DNA of 9,366 nt. Origin: an uncultured Porphyromonadaceae bacterium (GTDB taxonomy: Bacteria; Bacteroidota; Bacteroidia; Bacteroidales; Muribaculaceae). The translations under genes were made by a program, and so were the position numbers. Positions 1 to 6,390 of this stretch are shown here, one piece after another. Position 1 is the first letter of the stretch. Each line of letters starts with the position of its first letter. The DNA lies in the NCBI GenBank assembly GCA_947174735.1, contig CAMWKC010000069.1, positions 1-9,366 on the forward strand. Direction: 5' to 3'. The notes under the pieces are model-generated. The model saw only the letters and a program-made list of their open reading frames with translations. It ran no database searches and was not told the origin of the DNA.

Positions 1-1742
1 TTTACAGTCATTACCTCAACGTAAGCCATATTATCAGGAGAGGAAAGATTTATCATCGAGCCGTTTCTCTTCATTATCAGACGGTCGGAAGCAGTGAAGC
101 TATCCACGCGGTTTTCTCTGAAAATATCCTTCAGCGAAAGTACTTCGGCATTCAGTATCGTACCGTTTTTACCATTGATAAGAAGAACAGCCAACTCTGT
201 ATTCTCATCGTTCATAATGTTATCAGGAAGTTCGAATTCATAGTCGTGTGTTACGCCTACGCCTTCCTTAACATCCGAAGGAAGAGAACCTTCGATACCG
301 CCGAAATCAGGAGAGATATAGCGTGCCACATCCTGATAATACATCTGATCACCTGACACAACGGCGGGAAGTTCCTCGAAACCGCCCATCTCACCCATTG
401 CATTGTCGGAATAGTAATTATTCTGAGCCCATTCCATACCTTCGCCGTGCACATCGTTCTCAACTACAACGTATGCCAGTCTGAAATCGACATCCTCGAA
501 GTCCTGTGCTGTATAAAGGGTAGTGGTGGCCTTAAGCGTTCTTGTCTCAGCATCGACATCAGCTGACAATGAAAGGCCTGTAAAATAGTCTTCCGAAGTG
601 AGTCGCTTGTAATATGAATATATATTAGCCGGATCACCTGTGGTGGTCAGCGAACGGTTAACTGTGACGTGAGGATAACCACTCATATTGAACTTGCCGA
701 AAAGCCATTCTGTATAGTCCAGCATTTCCATAGGATCAGCCCAATTTGCCGAGCCTGCATGTACGGCTATTCCGAGGAAAGAATCGCCGTAATACTCCTT
801 CATTTCACGCATAGACACTATACCTCTGACACAATAACCGCACCATGTGCCTGTTACCTCTTCGGCGACAATCCTTCTCTGATAGGCTGATACTTTTCTG
901 GAGACAGATGCTACATCACCTTCACACTCAACCCAGATAGTATAGTGGAGAGTCTCGTTTTTAGCAATTGCTTCTTCCGACTGTATACGAAATGAATTCT
1001 GAGCACCGGCTTTCACACTCTTATCGACTTCCTGGGTATGGATTTCACCGTCGCCGAACTGATATTTGAGAGTAAAGCCTTTAATATCCTTATCGGAGGT
1101 ATTGAATACAGTTCCGGATACAGTTATATTTCCCGGCTTCTCCATAACTCTCGGAATAATGGATTCTACCTCAAGACATGAGGGTACACCGACAAAAATA
1201 TCGTCTATATATAAAGTCGATTTATCTTTAGAGTCGTTTACAAAGGCCAGATAAACAGTTTTACCCACATACTCATCTAAAGAAATTTCGTGTGAAGTCC
1301 ATTCGGCTTTCTCACCCTTTGTACTAAATAGAGGCTCGGCAGTATCGAATAATTCAGGCTCAGGACCGGTCTCGGAAATATACACGGAATATCCGTCTTT
1401 GTAATCCTTGTCCGCAGCTTTAGCTATCCAGCGTAACAATACTCCGGAAGATGCGATTTCAATAGGCGGAGTTACCATCCAGTCATTTGACTTACCCGGC
1501 GATTTATACCATGAGGTACTACAGGCAGAATAATTGCCGTCTTTATCCTGTGTGATTATCCAGGGGGTACCTATATCAAATCCCAGATTTTTCATATCTA
1601 TCGATGGTTCGTTTCCATCAACATCGAATAAAGCCGTCCCCTCCGGAAACCCTTCGGAAAAATCACAATTGAAAAAAACCTGCTGTGCAGAGGCTGTAAG
1701 ACCGGTAGCCAGGCACGCAGTAAGGAGTAAGGTTAATCTCAT
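1..1742 (-). CDS. Secreted choice-of-anchor J / Omp28-type thioredoxin-like protein, 3' end cut by window edge
   Basis: I translated this by eye from the ATG at 1742 down to base 1: 580 codons with no stop, so the gene continues past the left edge. Residues 1-20 form a signal peptide (MRLTLLLTACLATGLTASAQ). Residues about 22-190 resemble a choice-of-anchor J (beta-sandwich) domain, with WMVTPPIEI, LRWIAKA and a closing LYIDDIFVG. A beta-rich linker follows. From about residue 290 there is an Omp28/thioredoxin-like region with EEVTGTWCGYC (Cys301 and Cys304, bases 831-842) and a GYPHVTVNR stretch that could hold the cis-proline loop. The last visible residues (about 555-580, LIMKRNGSMINLSS then YVEVMTV) look like the start of a type IX secretion sorting domain. 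The protein is therefore probably exported to the surface or medium. Its substrate is unknown. It lies 312 bp downstream of the TPR regulator on the same strand and probably has its own promoter. Confidence 0.8.
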   Translation of the reverse strand, partial: MRLTLLLTACLATGLTASAQQVFFNCDFSEGFPEGTALFDVDGNEPSIDMKNLGFDIGTPWIITQDKDGNYSACSTSWYKSPGKSNDWMVTPPIEIASSGVLLRWIAKAADKDYKDGYSVYISETGPEPELFDTAEPLFSTKGEKAEWTSHEISLDEYVGKTVYLAFVNDSKDKSTLYIDDIFVGVPSCLEVESIIPRVMEKPGNITVSGTVFNTSDKDIKGFTLKYQFGDGEIHTQEVDKSVKAGAQNSFRIQSEEAIAKNETLHYTIWVECEGDVASVSRKVSAYQRRIVAEEVTGTWCGYCVRGIVSMREMKEYYGDSFLGIAVHAGSANWADPMEMLDYTEWLFGKFNMSGYPHVTVNRSLTTTGDPANIYSYYKRLTSEDYFTGLSLSADVDAETRTLKATTTLYTAQDFEDVDFRLAYVVVENDVHGEGMEWAQNNYYSDNAMGEMGGFEELPAVVSGDQMYYQDVARYISPDFGGIEGSLPSDVKEGVGVTHDYEFELPDNIMNDENTELAVLLINGKNGTILNAEVLSLKDIFRENRVDSFTASDRLIMKRNGSMINLSSPDNMAYVEVMTV

Positions 1743-2054
1743 ATATTATGGTTTATAGGTTTAGTGTTTGCAGTGCAAAGTAAATAAACAGGAATGACAT
1801 TATGATTAAAAAAGTCTACGAAAAATCCTACTGTTATTTTTTATCTATATGTTTTTAGCGGTATGTTATAGCAAAAAGTCTTCATTTTGCCCTAATCCCT
1901 ATATTTGCTATTATTGCGAAACAGACCTTAACATTCTTCCACAGAGTACAGCGTGCACAGAGAATATAACATAATTCCGCTCCGGTCACATAAAATATGC
2001 AGCCGGTACGGATAGCTGAAATATAAAAGATGAGTGAAAATATAACGGATAATA
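1743..2054. other. AT-rich intergenic spacer without a gene
   Basis: This 312-bp gap lies between the start of the exported protein gene and the stop of the TPR regulator, both on the minus strand. I see no open frame with a convincing product, no tRNA and no clear hairpin plus T-run terminator. The best candidate promoter for the downstream gene is a minus-strand TTACTTTG (plus-strand CAAAGTAA at 1776-1783), about 35 bases before the ATG. It deviates from TAnnTTTG and has no good TTTG partner 18-21 bases upstream, so the call is weak. Confidence 0.5.
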
Positions 2055-3863
2055 TCAGATCTTGCGTATATAATCATCAAGAGAATCTTCCTTTGCCAGA
2101 TTCAATTTACGGCGAATTCTATATCGGTTGGTATTCACACTCGCCGGGGACACCGAAAGCATCGAGGCAATATCTTTCGCTCTCATGCCTATCTTGATAT
2201 AGGCACACAGGCGCAGGTCGTTTTCGGTAAGTTCATCTGAGGCTTTCTTAAGTTTGGTAAAGAAGTCAGGGTGCACCGAATCGAAATGTATCTTGAATCT
2301 TGACCATTCGTCGTCGCCTTTCAGACTGTCGCTTACCAAAGAATTGACCTGATCTACAAATTCATGCGGTATTTTACCGTCGTCTGAATATTTTTTCGTA
2401 ATGACCCGTATCTGCTGGAGAACATCGTTTTTATTTGAAAGAAGCAATACCGAAGAGCTTATCTCACAGTCTTTCTGTTTTATATCGCGTTCAAAATTCT
2501 CTAAATTCAGACGCTTTATAATCATCTCCTGTTCAAGATTGGTGCGTAGTTCCCTGTTCTCCAGACGTTTCATCTTCATACGCTGATGGAAATAAAGGAA
2601 TATAGCACCTGCCAGAATTATAACTGCAATAAGAATAAGGAGAATTATTATAAATCTGTTATGAGCGTTCTTTGCCTCCTGTTCCATATTGGTTATAAGC
2701 TCTTTCTGACGCTGGATAGCCTCACGGGCTTTTGCCTTAGGTATCTCTTGTCCTCTGAAAGCGTTGGTTTGCCGTTCGTAGGCTTTCAGATACTTCTTCA
2801 GGTAACTGAAGGCCTGCTGGTTATTACCCTTGTTTTCATAAATCCGCGCCATATACTTGTATATAGACGATTCCCAGTATTCATTAGGATAATGAAGAGC
2901 TATTATCTCGGTTTCTTTCAGAAGTGCAAGAGCTTTATCATATTCTTCCCGGGAATACAAAACCTCAGCTTTCTGAATATTCAGAATAATTTTGAGCAAC
3001 AGGTTATCCGGCACCATTTCAGCTCTCATATTTTCTCCCAGACGGAGATAATACATAGCAGAATCGGATTCATTCCGGGCATTGTAAATGGTGGCCAACT
3101 GTTCATAAGCCTGAATACTCATACCGGGGTCATCACCGCCCTGCTCTATAGCTTCTTTGTACAGATGCACTTTCTCGTTTTCATCTTTAGCGAGGGTGGC
3201 CTTAAAGTAGGCTATGCGGTTGTTAGGGTATCCGTAGGCACTGTAATGGTGTTCCGCAAGATTTATTTCTTCAAGAGCTTGGTCATAGTCACCTATACTG
3301 GAGTACATAAGGCCTAATAGCAGACGGGCATTGCCGAGAAAATAATCATCTCCGTACTTTTCAAAGATGGGTATAGCCTCCTGCAAAAGCTGATAAGTAT
3401 TGAAATAATTACCTATACGATCGTGATTACCGGCAAGCTGATATGACAGACAGGCATAGTCATAATCGTAATTCTTCGGTATCCGCCCACGTGCTTTCTC
3501 AAGCAGTTCTATGCAACTGTCGGGATTGGCATTAAGCTGTGTGGTGCGTATCTGCCATAATGTAGACCTCGCGTCAAGAACAGGATTGCGGGAGCGGGAG
3601 GCTATATCTTTCATTTTTCCGATCCACTCAGTAACATGGGTATCATTAGCTCTGTTGACCTCGCTGGTAAGTACCAGATGAGCTATCGAATCAAACGTGG
3701 CGTCTTCAGGCTGGAAATAATATTTTCCCTTAATAACGGTAGCACTACATATATGCACACAGAGAAGAGAAAACAAGGCAACTGCGATGTTTTTTAACCG
3801 ATAGCTGACAGGTAGTGATATGACCGCCAGCCACTGTTGCAAGATGTAGGTTAATCGTTTCAT
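2055..3863 (-). CDS. Membrane-anchored TPR / LuxR-type helix-turn-helix transcriptional regulator
   Basis: This is a 602-residue protein. The N-terminus is basic with a hydrophobic stretch at about 24-41 (KNIAVALFSLLCVHICSA), read as a signal peptide with a long n-region. Residues about 100-370 are helical TPR repeats, for example LLLGLMYSSIGDYDQALEEI at 181-200 and YKYMARIYENKGNNQQAFSY at 335-354. A transmembrane helix lies at about 404-425 (FIIILLILIAVIILAGAIFL), followed by a charged coiled coil (about 427-465). The C-terminus holds a LuxR-like HTH at about 545-590 (LTENDLRLCAYIKIGMRAKD, then SVSPASVNTNRYRIRRKL). The inferred topology is periplasmic TPRs sensing or binding a partner and a cytoplasmic DNA-binding end. 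Related proteins are common in Bacteroidota, but the ligand and targets cannot be read from sequence. The copy is complete despite the adjacent IS. Its first 90 codons are repeated at 5965-6236. It is divergent from the thi operon in the inferred pre-insertion arrangement. Confidence 0.85.
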   Translation of the reverse strand: MKRLTYILQQWLAVISLPVSYRLKNIAVALFSLLCVHICSATVIKGKYYFQPEDATFDSIAHLVLTSEVNRANDTHVTEWIGKMKDIASRSRNPVLDARSTLWQIRTTQLNANPDSCIELLEKARGRIPKNYDYDYACLSYQLAGNHDRIGNYFNTYQLLQEAIPIFEKYGDDYFLGNARLLLGLMYSSIGDYDQALEEINLAEHHYSAYGYPNNRIAYFKATLAKDENEKVHLYKEAIEQGGDDPGMSIQAYEQLATIYNARNESDSAMYYLRLGENMRAEMVPDNLLLKIILNIQKAEVLYSREEYDKALALLKETEIIALHYPNEYWESSIYKYMARIYENKGNNQQAFSYLKKYLKAYERQTNAFRGQEIPKAKAREAIQRQKELITNMEQEAKNAHNRFIIILLILIAVIILAGAIFLYFHQRMKMKRLENRELRTNLEQEMIIKRLNLENFERDIKQKDCEISSSVLLLSNKNDVLQQIRVITKKYSDDGKIPHEFVDQVNSLVSDSLKGDDEWSRFKIHFDSVHPDFFTKLKKASDELTENDLRLCAYIKIGMRAKDIASMLSVSPASVNTNRYRIRRKLNLAKEDSLDDYIRKI

Positions 3864-3889
3864 GCTTCCACACGTTCTCTATCTGACTA

Positions 3890-3919
3890 CAAAGGTAGAC
3901 AAAATTTCAATACGACAAA
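3890..3919 (-). promoter_or_regulatory. Bacteroidota-type promoter of the TPR regulator
   Basis: On the minus strand there is a perfect TAnnTTTG -7 box, TACCTTTG (plus-strand 3890-3897), preceded by TTTG (plus-strand 3916-3919) with an 18-base spacer. Transcription should start near 3884, giving a leader of about 20 bases before the ATG at 3863. The whole element lies inside the left repeat, so the intact gene keeps its native promoter despite the nearby IS. Confidence 0.65.
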
Positions 3920-3983
3920 CATTCCGATACACTGTTTTCAATAAACATAGCTGCTGAAAGCAGAACGGATAAGCTGATATTAT

Positions 3984-4012
3984 TTTGCCGGTTGGAGATT
4001 TGTTGTTATATT
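3984..4012 (+). promoter_or_regulatory. Broken left copy of the thi promoter, cut by the IS
   Basis: The left repeat carries the thi -33 element TTTG (3984-3987) and the first six bases of the -7 box, TATATT (4007-4012). The IS begins here, so the box reads TATATTCC instead of TATATTTG. This copy faces into the left end of the IS and has lost the conserved terminal TG, so it is probably weak or dead. The intact version is at 6357-6387. Confidence 0.6.
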
Positions 4013-4032
4013 CCCGAGTTTGGGAGTTATAG
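4013..4032 (+). repeat. Left terminal inverted repeat of the IS
   Basis: CCCGAGTTTGGGAGTTATAG. The 14 bases at 4016-4029 (GAGTTTGGGAGTTA) are the exact complement of the right end at 5949-5962, and the match continues after one mismatch for two more bases. This is the end downstream of the transposase gene. Confidence 0.85.
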
Positions 4033-4038
4033 TATATA

Positions 4039-4076
4039 ACAATCGGATACTCAATACCTTATGAGTGTGCGATTGT
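4039..4076 (-). terminator. Subterminal hairpin downstream of the transposase
   Basis: ACAATCG (4039-4045) pairs with CGATTGT (4070-4076), and ACTCA (4049-4053) pairs with TGAGT (4062-4066). An A-T pair and a G-T pair in between leave one G-G mismatch, and the loop is 8 bases. The hairpin lies between the transposase stop and the left IS end. It could end transposase transcription or shield the element, but the bases after it are only moderately T-rich (TATATACTATAAC on the minus strand), so intrinsic termination is not certain. A second, purely A-T stem (AAAAATAT 4083-4090 with ATATTTTT 4097-4104) overlaps the stop codon. Confidence 0.45.
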
Positions 4077-4102
4077 GCTAACAAAAATATTCTGTTATAT
4101 TT

Positions 4103-5854
4103 TTAACACTTCTTTAACATTTTGATATACTGTCTCATTTTACGATTCAATACTATCTGTGTGTCAATCTGCACTCCGGAGACTTCACAAGATCTTGATC
4201 TGAGTGCAGTTGCAGAGTATGCCGGCACATATCCGGTCCCCCTTACAACATTGTAATCCATTCCGGCAAGGGCATTTATGATCTGTTCGGAAGAATAACG
4301 CTGTTCTTCCCCAAGTCCTTCATTTAGCTGCTTCTGGAAGGCTTTCAGTAGTAGCAGGGCAATAAAGCAGATGGCAAAATGAGCGCGTATCCTGTCCTCG
4401 CGGCGCAGATATACGGGGCGTGCATCGAACTCAGTTTTGGTAACCCTGAACAGGTGCTCTATCTCATAGCGGAAGCCGTTTACATGCAGAATCTCCCCCA
4501 CAGAGTCATCAAGCCTTGTGGCCACACAGTTAAGCCCATCCATCGCTTCCTCTTTCTCGATGACCTCCAGATCAAGACTCATCACACTGATTTCGGCTGC
4601 CTCTCCATCGCAGGTGCAATGTGCAGTGGCGATGAGACGGCGCGGATCCTGCTGCCTCTGGCGCGATTTCTCCGATTTCCTCTCTATCATCCTCAGGGCT
4701 TTCTCTATATGCTGAGCCCTCAACTGACGCTGATAAAGTGCATATTTTGGAGAGAATGTTACTATCAGCCTCTCTTCGTATTCCCTTACATTTGATCGGT
4801 TTTCCTTAAACCAGCGCTCCCTGTAGTAGAGATTTTCCTTCTCCACCTCAAGGTCAAGGTCCGATATGTCATAAGTGCGGTCGCATTTATCGCCTAATTT
4901 TTTCCACCCTGTCTTTTCAAGCGCCCAGTCTTTGAGCTGCTTCGGAAGGCCCGGTATTGACTGTGTGACGATATAGTTCCTTCCCTCCGCTGTATTATAA
5001 AGCCTGTTGTCGATGCTTGCCAGTCCCGCATCCGTGCATACCACGAACTCGCTGAGATTAAATTCATTGGCCAATATCTCCTCAAGCGGTTTAAGGGTCT
5101 GCTGCTCACTGGTGTTGCCCGGATTGACGCAGAAGGCAAGCGGAAGCCCGTCTGCATCCATGAACATACCCATCTGTACAATAGGATTTGGACGGTGTTC
5201 CTTTGATTTGCCGTAACGCCGCAGCGTATCCTCTTTCTCAATCTCAAAGTAATAGTTGGTGCAGTCATAATATATAACCCCTGTCCTGCGCGAGAGTTCC
5301 TTCTTCGTCGCTTCGTATAGGCTCTTCTGCAACAGAGTGATTTCCTTTGCAAGCACCTCCAGGAAGTTATATATGTCGTCAAGTGAGAAATCAGGTGCAT
5401 CCACGAAGTCGTCAAGACACTCTCTTGTTGCACGCTTGGAGTCAGGAAACAGTATGCGGCACATCACCAGTTTGCACAGAATATCTGCAAAATTAAACTT
5501 AAATCTATGTCGTGCAGAGACTTCGGCAGAGAACTTTGCCATGCCCAGCTTGTTGTAAAGCGGCAATAATACCAGATGACCGCAATGAACCGTCCTCCAT
5601 TGCCTCGCTTCAATCTTCTTATGTGGATTATATGAGACCATCACCGAGGCATTCTCCTCCTTTATGGAGTCGTTGACCTCCTTTAGCTTCTGACGTGCCC
5701 ATGCCTCGGCATCCGAACAGCCGTATGTGGCTCTTATATACGAGGCTGTCCCTAAATCCATATATTTTTTAGAAGAAGTCCCTCCTTCTTTTTTACGAAA
5801 ACTCTGCAGGATATAATAGTGGGGATCCTTACCCTTTGTTACGCTAAGGTACAT
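4103..5854 (-). CDS. IS1634-family (IS4-like) DDE transposase
   Basis: This 583-residue protein is predicted to cut and join the IS ends. The RNase H-like catalytic triad is visible: Asp197 in VIYYDCTNYYFE, Asp275 in VVCTDAGLAS, and Glu466 in YEIEHLFRVTK. Arg462, Glu466 and Lys473 keep the R-(3)-E-(6)-K spacing of the IS4-type YREK signature, though the usual Tyr position is Asn459. RPVYLRREDRIRAHFA (479-494) after the Glu is typical of IS1634 transposases. A large insertion between the second Asp and the Glu (about 280-455) is also expected in this group. Length is normal and there is no frameshift, so the enzyme looks functional. It has its own promoter at 5881-5913. The duplicated TPR-regulator promoter further upstream points the same way and could add transcription. 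Confidence 0.92.
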   Translation of the reverse strand: MYLSVTKGKDPHYYILQSFRKKEGGTSSKKYMDLGTASYIRATYGCSDAEAWARQKLKEVNDSIKEENASVMVSYNPHKKIEARQWRTVHCGHLVLLPLYNKLGMAKFSAEVSARHRFKFNFADILCKLVMCRILFPDSKRATRECLDDFVDAPDFSLDDIYNFLEVLAKEITLLQKSLYEATKKELSRRTGVIYYDCTNYYFEIEKEDTLRRYGKSKEHRPNPIVQMGMFMDADGLPLAFCVNPGNTSEQQTLKPLEEILANEFNLSEFVVCTDAGLASIDNRLYNTAEGRNYIVTQSIPGLPKQLKDWALEKTGWKKLGDKCDRTYDISDLDLEVEKENLYYRERWFKENRSNVREYEERLIVTFSPKYALYQRQLRAQHIEKALRMIERKSEKSRQRQQDPRRLIATAHCTCDGEAAEISVMSLDLEVIEKEEAMDGLNCVATRLDDSVGEILHVNGFRYEIEHLFRVTKTEFDARPVYLRREDRIRAHFAICFIALLLLKAFQKQLNEGLGEEQRYSSEQIINALAGMDYNVVRGTGYVPAYSATALRSRSCEVSGVQIDTQIVLNRKMRQYIKMLKKC

Positions 5855-5880
5855 AATTATTATTACAGCACTTTATAGCA

Positions 5881-5913
5881 CAAAGATACAAAGAAAAAAT
5901 TGACTCCACCAAA
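5881..5913 (-). promoter_or_regulatory. Transposase promoter
   Basis: On the minus strand, TATCTTTG (plus-strand 5881-5888) matches TAnnTTTG exactly. TTTG (plus-strand 5910-5913) lies 21 bases upstream. Predicted start is near 5874, about 20 bases before the ATG at 5854. A perfect inverted repeat (5898-5926) surrounds the -33 element. Confidence 0.6.
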
Positions 5914-5926
5914 TTTAAAGTCAATT
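5898..5926. promoter_or_regulatory. Inverted repeat over the transposase promoter
   Basis: AATTGACT (5898-5905) and AGTCAATT (5919-5926) are perfect complements around a 13-base loop that contains the -33 TTTG. It lies inside the IS, and the stop codon of the upstream chimeric frame (5925-5927) overlaps its outer arm. Possible roles, both inferred: an operator for transposase control, or an RNA hairpin that dampens transposase expression from transcripts entering from outside. A hairpin of that second kind is a known safeguard in other IS elements. Confidence 0.5.
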
Positions 5927-6236
5927 ATTTACAAAATAAATTTTCCTCTAACTCCCAAACTCCCGAGCGGGAGGCTATATCTTTCATTTTTCCGATCCAC
6001 TCAGTAACATGGGTATCATTAGCTCTGTTGACCTCGCTGGTAAGTACCAGATGAGCTATCGAATCAAACGTGGCGTCTTCAGGCTGGAAATAATATTTTC
6101 CCTTAATAACGGTAGCACTACATATATGCACACAGAGAAGAGAAAACAAGGCAACTGCGATGTTTTTTAACCGATAGCTGACAGGTAGTGATATGACCGC
6201 CAGCCACTGTTGCAAGATGTAGGTTAATCGTTTCAT
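5925..6236 (-). pseudogene. 5' fragment of the TPR regulator fused to the IS end
   Basis: The first 90 codons duplicate the intact regulator at 3592-3863 exactly. At codon 91 the frame crosses into the IS right end and reads 12 IS-encoded residues (GVWELEENLFCK) before a stop at 5925-5927. The fragment retains the signal peptide and about 50 residues of the mature start, but none of the TPR core, membrane helix or HTH. It was created by the target duplication and is unlikely to have the regulator's function. With its promoter intact it could still make a 103-residue exported peptide. Confidence 0.85.
5945..5964 (-). repeat. Right terminal inverted repeat of the IS
   Basis: Read on the minus strand from 5964: GGGAGTTTGGGAGTTAGAGG, sharing GAGTTTGGGAGTTA with the left end. 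This is the end upstream of the transposase gene. Beyond it the chromosome resumes at GAGCGGGAGG (5965). Confidence 0.85.
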
Positions 6237-6385
6237 GCTTCCACACGTTCTCTATCTGACTACAAAGGTAGACAAAATTTCAATACGACAAACATTCCGA
6301 TACACTGTTTTCAATAAACATAGCTGCTGAAAGCAGAACGGATAAGCTGATATTATTTTGCCGGTTGGAGATTTGTTGTTATATT
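5965..6385. repeat. Right copy of 421-bp direct repeat flanking the IS
   Basis: This appears identical to 3592-4012. Here it is joined to the IS on the left and runs without a break into the native thi leader on the right, so this copy keeps the complete thi promoter (the -7 box is finished by T6386 and G6387). The absence of visible differences over 421 bases suggests a recent insertion or continuing gene conversion. Confidence 0.93.
6263..6292 (-). promoter_or_regulatory. Duplicated copy of the TPR-regulator promoter, now aimed at the IS
   Basis: Same sequence as the promoter at 3890-3919: minus-strand TACCTTTG (plus-strand 6263-6270) and TTTG (plus-strand 6289-6292), 18 bases apart. It drives the truncated fragment and then points at the transposase, which is on the same strand. 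Confidence 0.6.
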
Positions 6386-6387
6386 TG
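6357..6387 (+). promoter_or_regulatory. Promoter of the thi operon
   Basis: TTTG (6357-6360), a 19-base spacer, then TATATTTG (6380-6387), an exact TAnnTTTG match. The predicted start is a few bases downstream, around 6391-6395, right at the 5' strand of riboswitch stem P1. The last two bases of the -7 box lie just outside the 421-bp repeat, so only this copy is complete. Confidence 0.7.
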
Positions 6388-6390
6388 CCG

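Larger units (their letters stand above)
3592..4012. repeat. Left copy of 421-bp direct repeat flanking the IS
   Basis: Read base by base, this stretch appears identical to 5965-6385 (constant offset 2373). The match starts at GAGCGGGAGG: base 3591 is g where 5964 is c. It ends at GTTGTTATATT: base 4013 is c where 6386 is t. It covers the first 90-91 codons of the TPR regulator, that gene's promoter, and the divergent thi promoter up to the first six bases of its -7 box. Here it is joined to the regulator body on the left and to the IS on the right. It is best read as one half of an unusually long target-site duplication. Confidence 0.93.
4013..5964 (-). mobile_element. IS1634-type insertion sequence, about 1.95 kb
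   Basis: The element consists of everything between the two 421-bp repeats: 1952 bases with one transposase gene on the minus strand. The ends carry imperfect inverted repeats: the left end reads CCCGAGTTTGGGAGTTATAG, and the complement of the right end reads GGGAGTTTGGGAGTTAGAGG. They share a perfect 14-base core, GAGTTTGGGAGTTA. Size, transposase type and long flanking duplications all fit the IS1634 family (IS4-related, DDE). Exact ends are uncertain by a few bases because CCCGAG occurs at both junctions (4013-4018 and 5962-5967). The transposase frame and both ends are intact, so it may be active. Confidence 0.88.

Noticed and set aside
1900..1907. Plus-strand TATATTTG, a perfect -7 match
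   Set aside because: It has no TTTG at the right spacing upstream and no plus-strand gene downstream. Such an octamer is expected by chance in AT-rich spacer.
2586..3317. 243-codon open frame on the plus strand, antisense to the TPR regulator
   Set aside because: It has no recognisable domain and lies entirely within a well-supported gene on the other strand. The composition is what antisense of a TPR gene would give.
4894..5433. 179-codon open frame overlapping the transposase in another frame on the same strand, and several plus-strand frames at 4379-5558
   Set aside because: All are shadows of the transposase gene. Their products are low-complexity and Arg/Ser-rich, without domain features.
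4013..5967. CCCGAG at both IS junctions (4013-4018 and 5962-5967) as an ordinary 6-bp target duplication
   Set aside because: If the 421-bp repeats are the duplication, these hexamers sit at the edge of or inside the IS ends: the left one is not in the native thi leader, and half of the right one is IS. Chance similarity of the terminal repeats explains them.
3592..6385. Composite transposon or genomic island bounded by the 421-bp repeats
   Set aside because: The repeats are made of host regulator and promoter sequence, not IS sequence, and there is no cargo gene besides the transposase.
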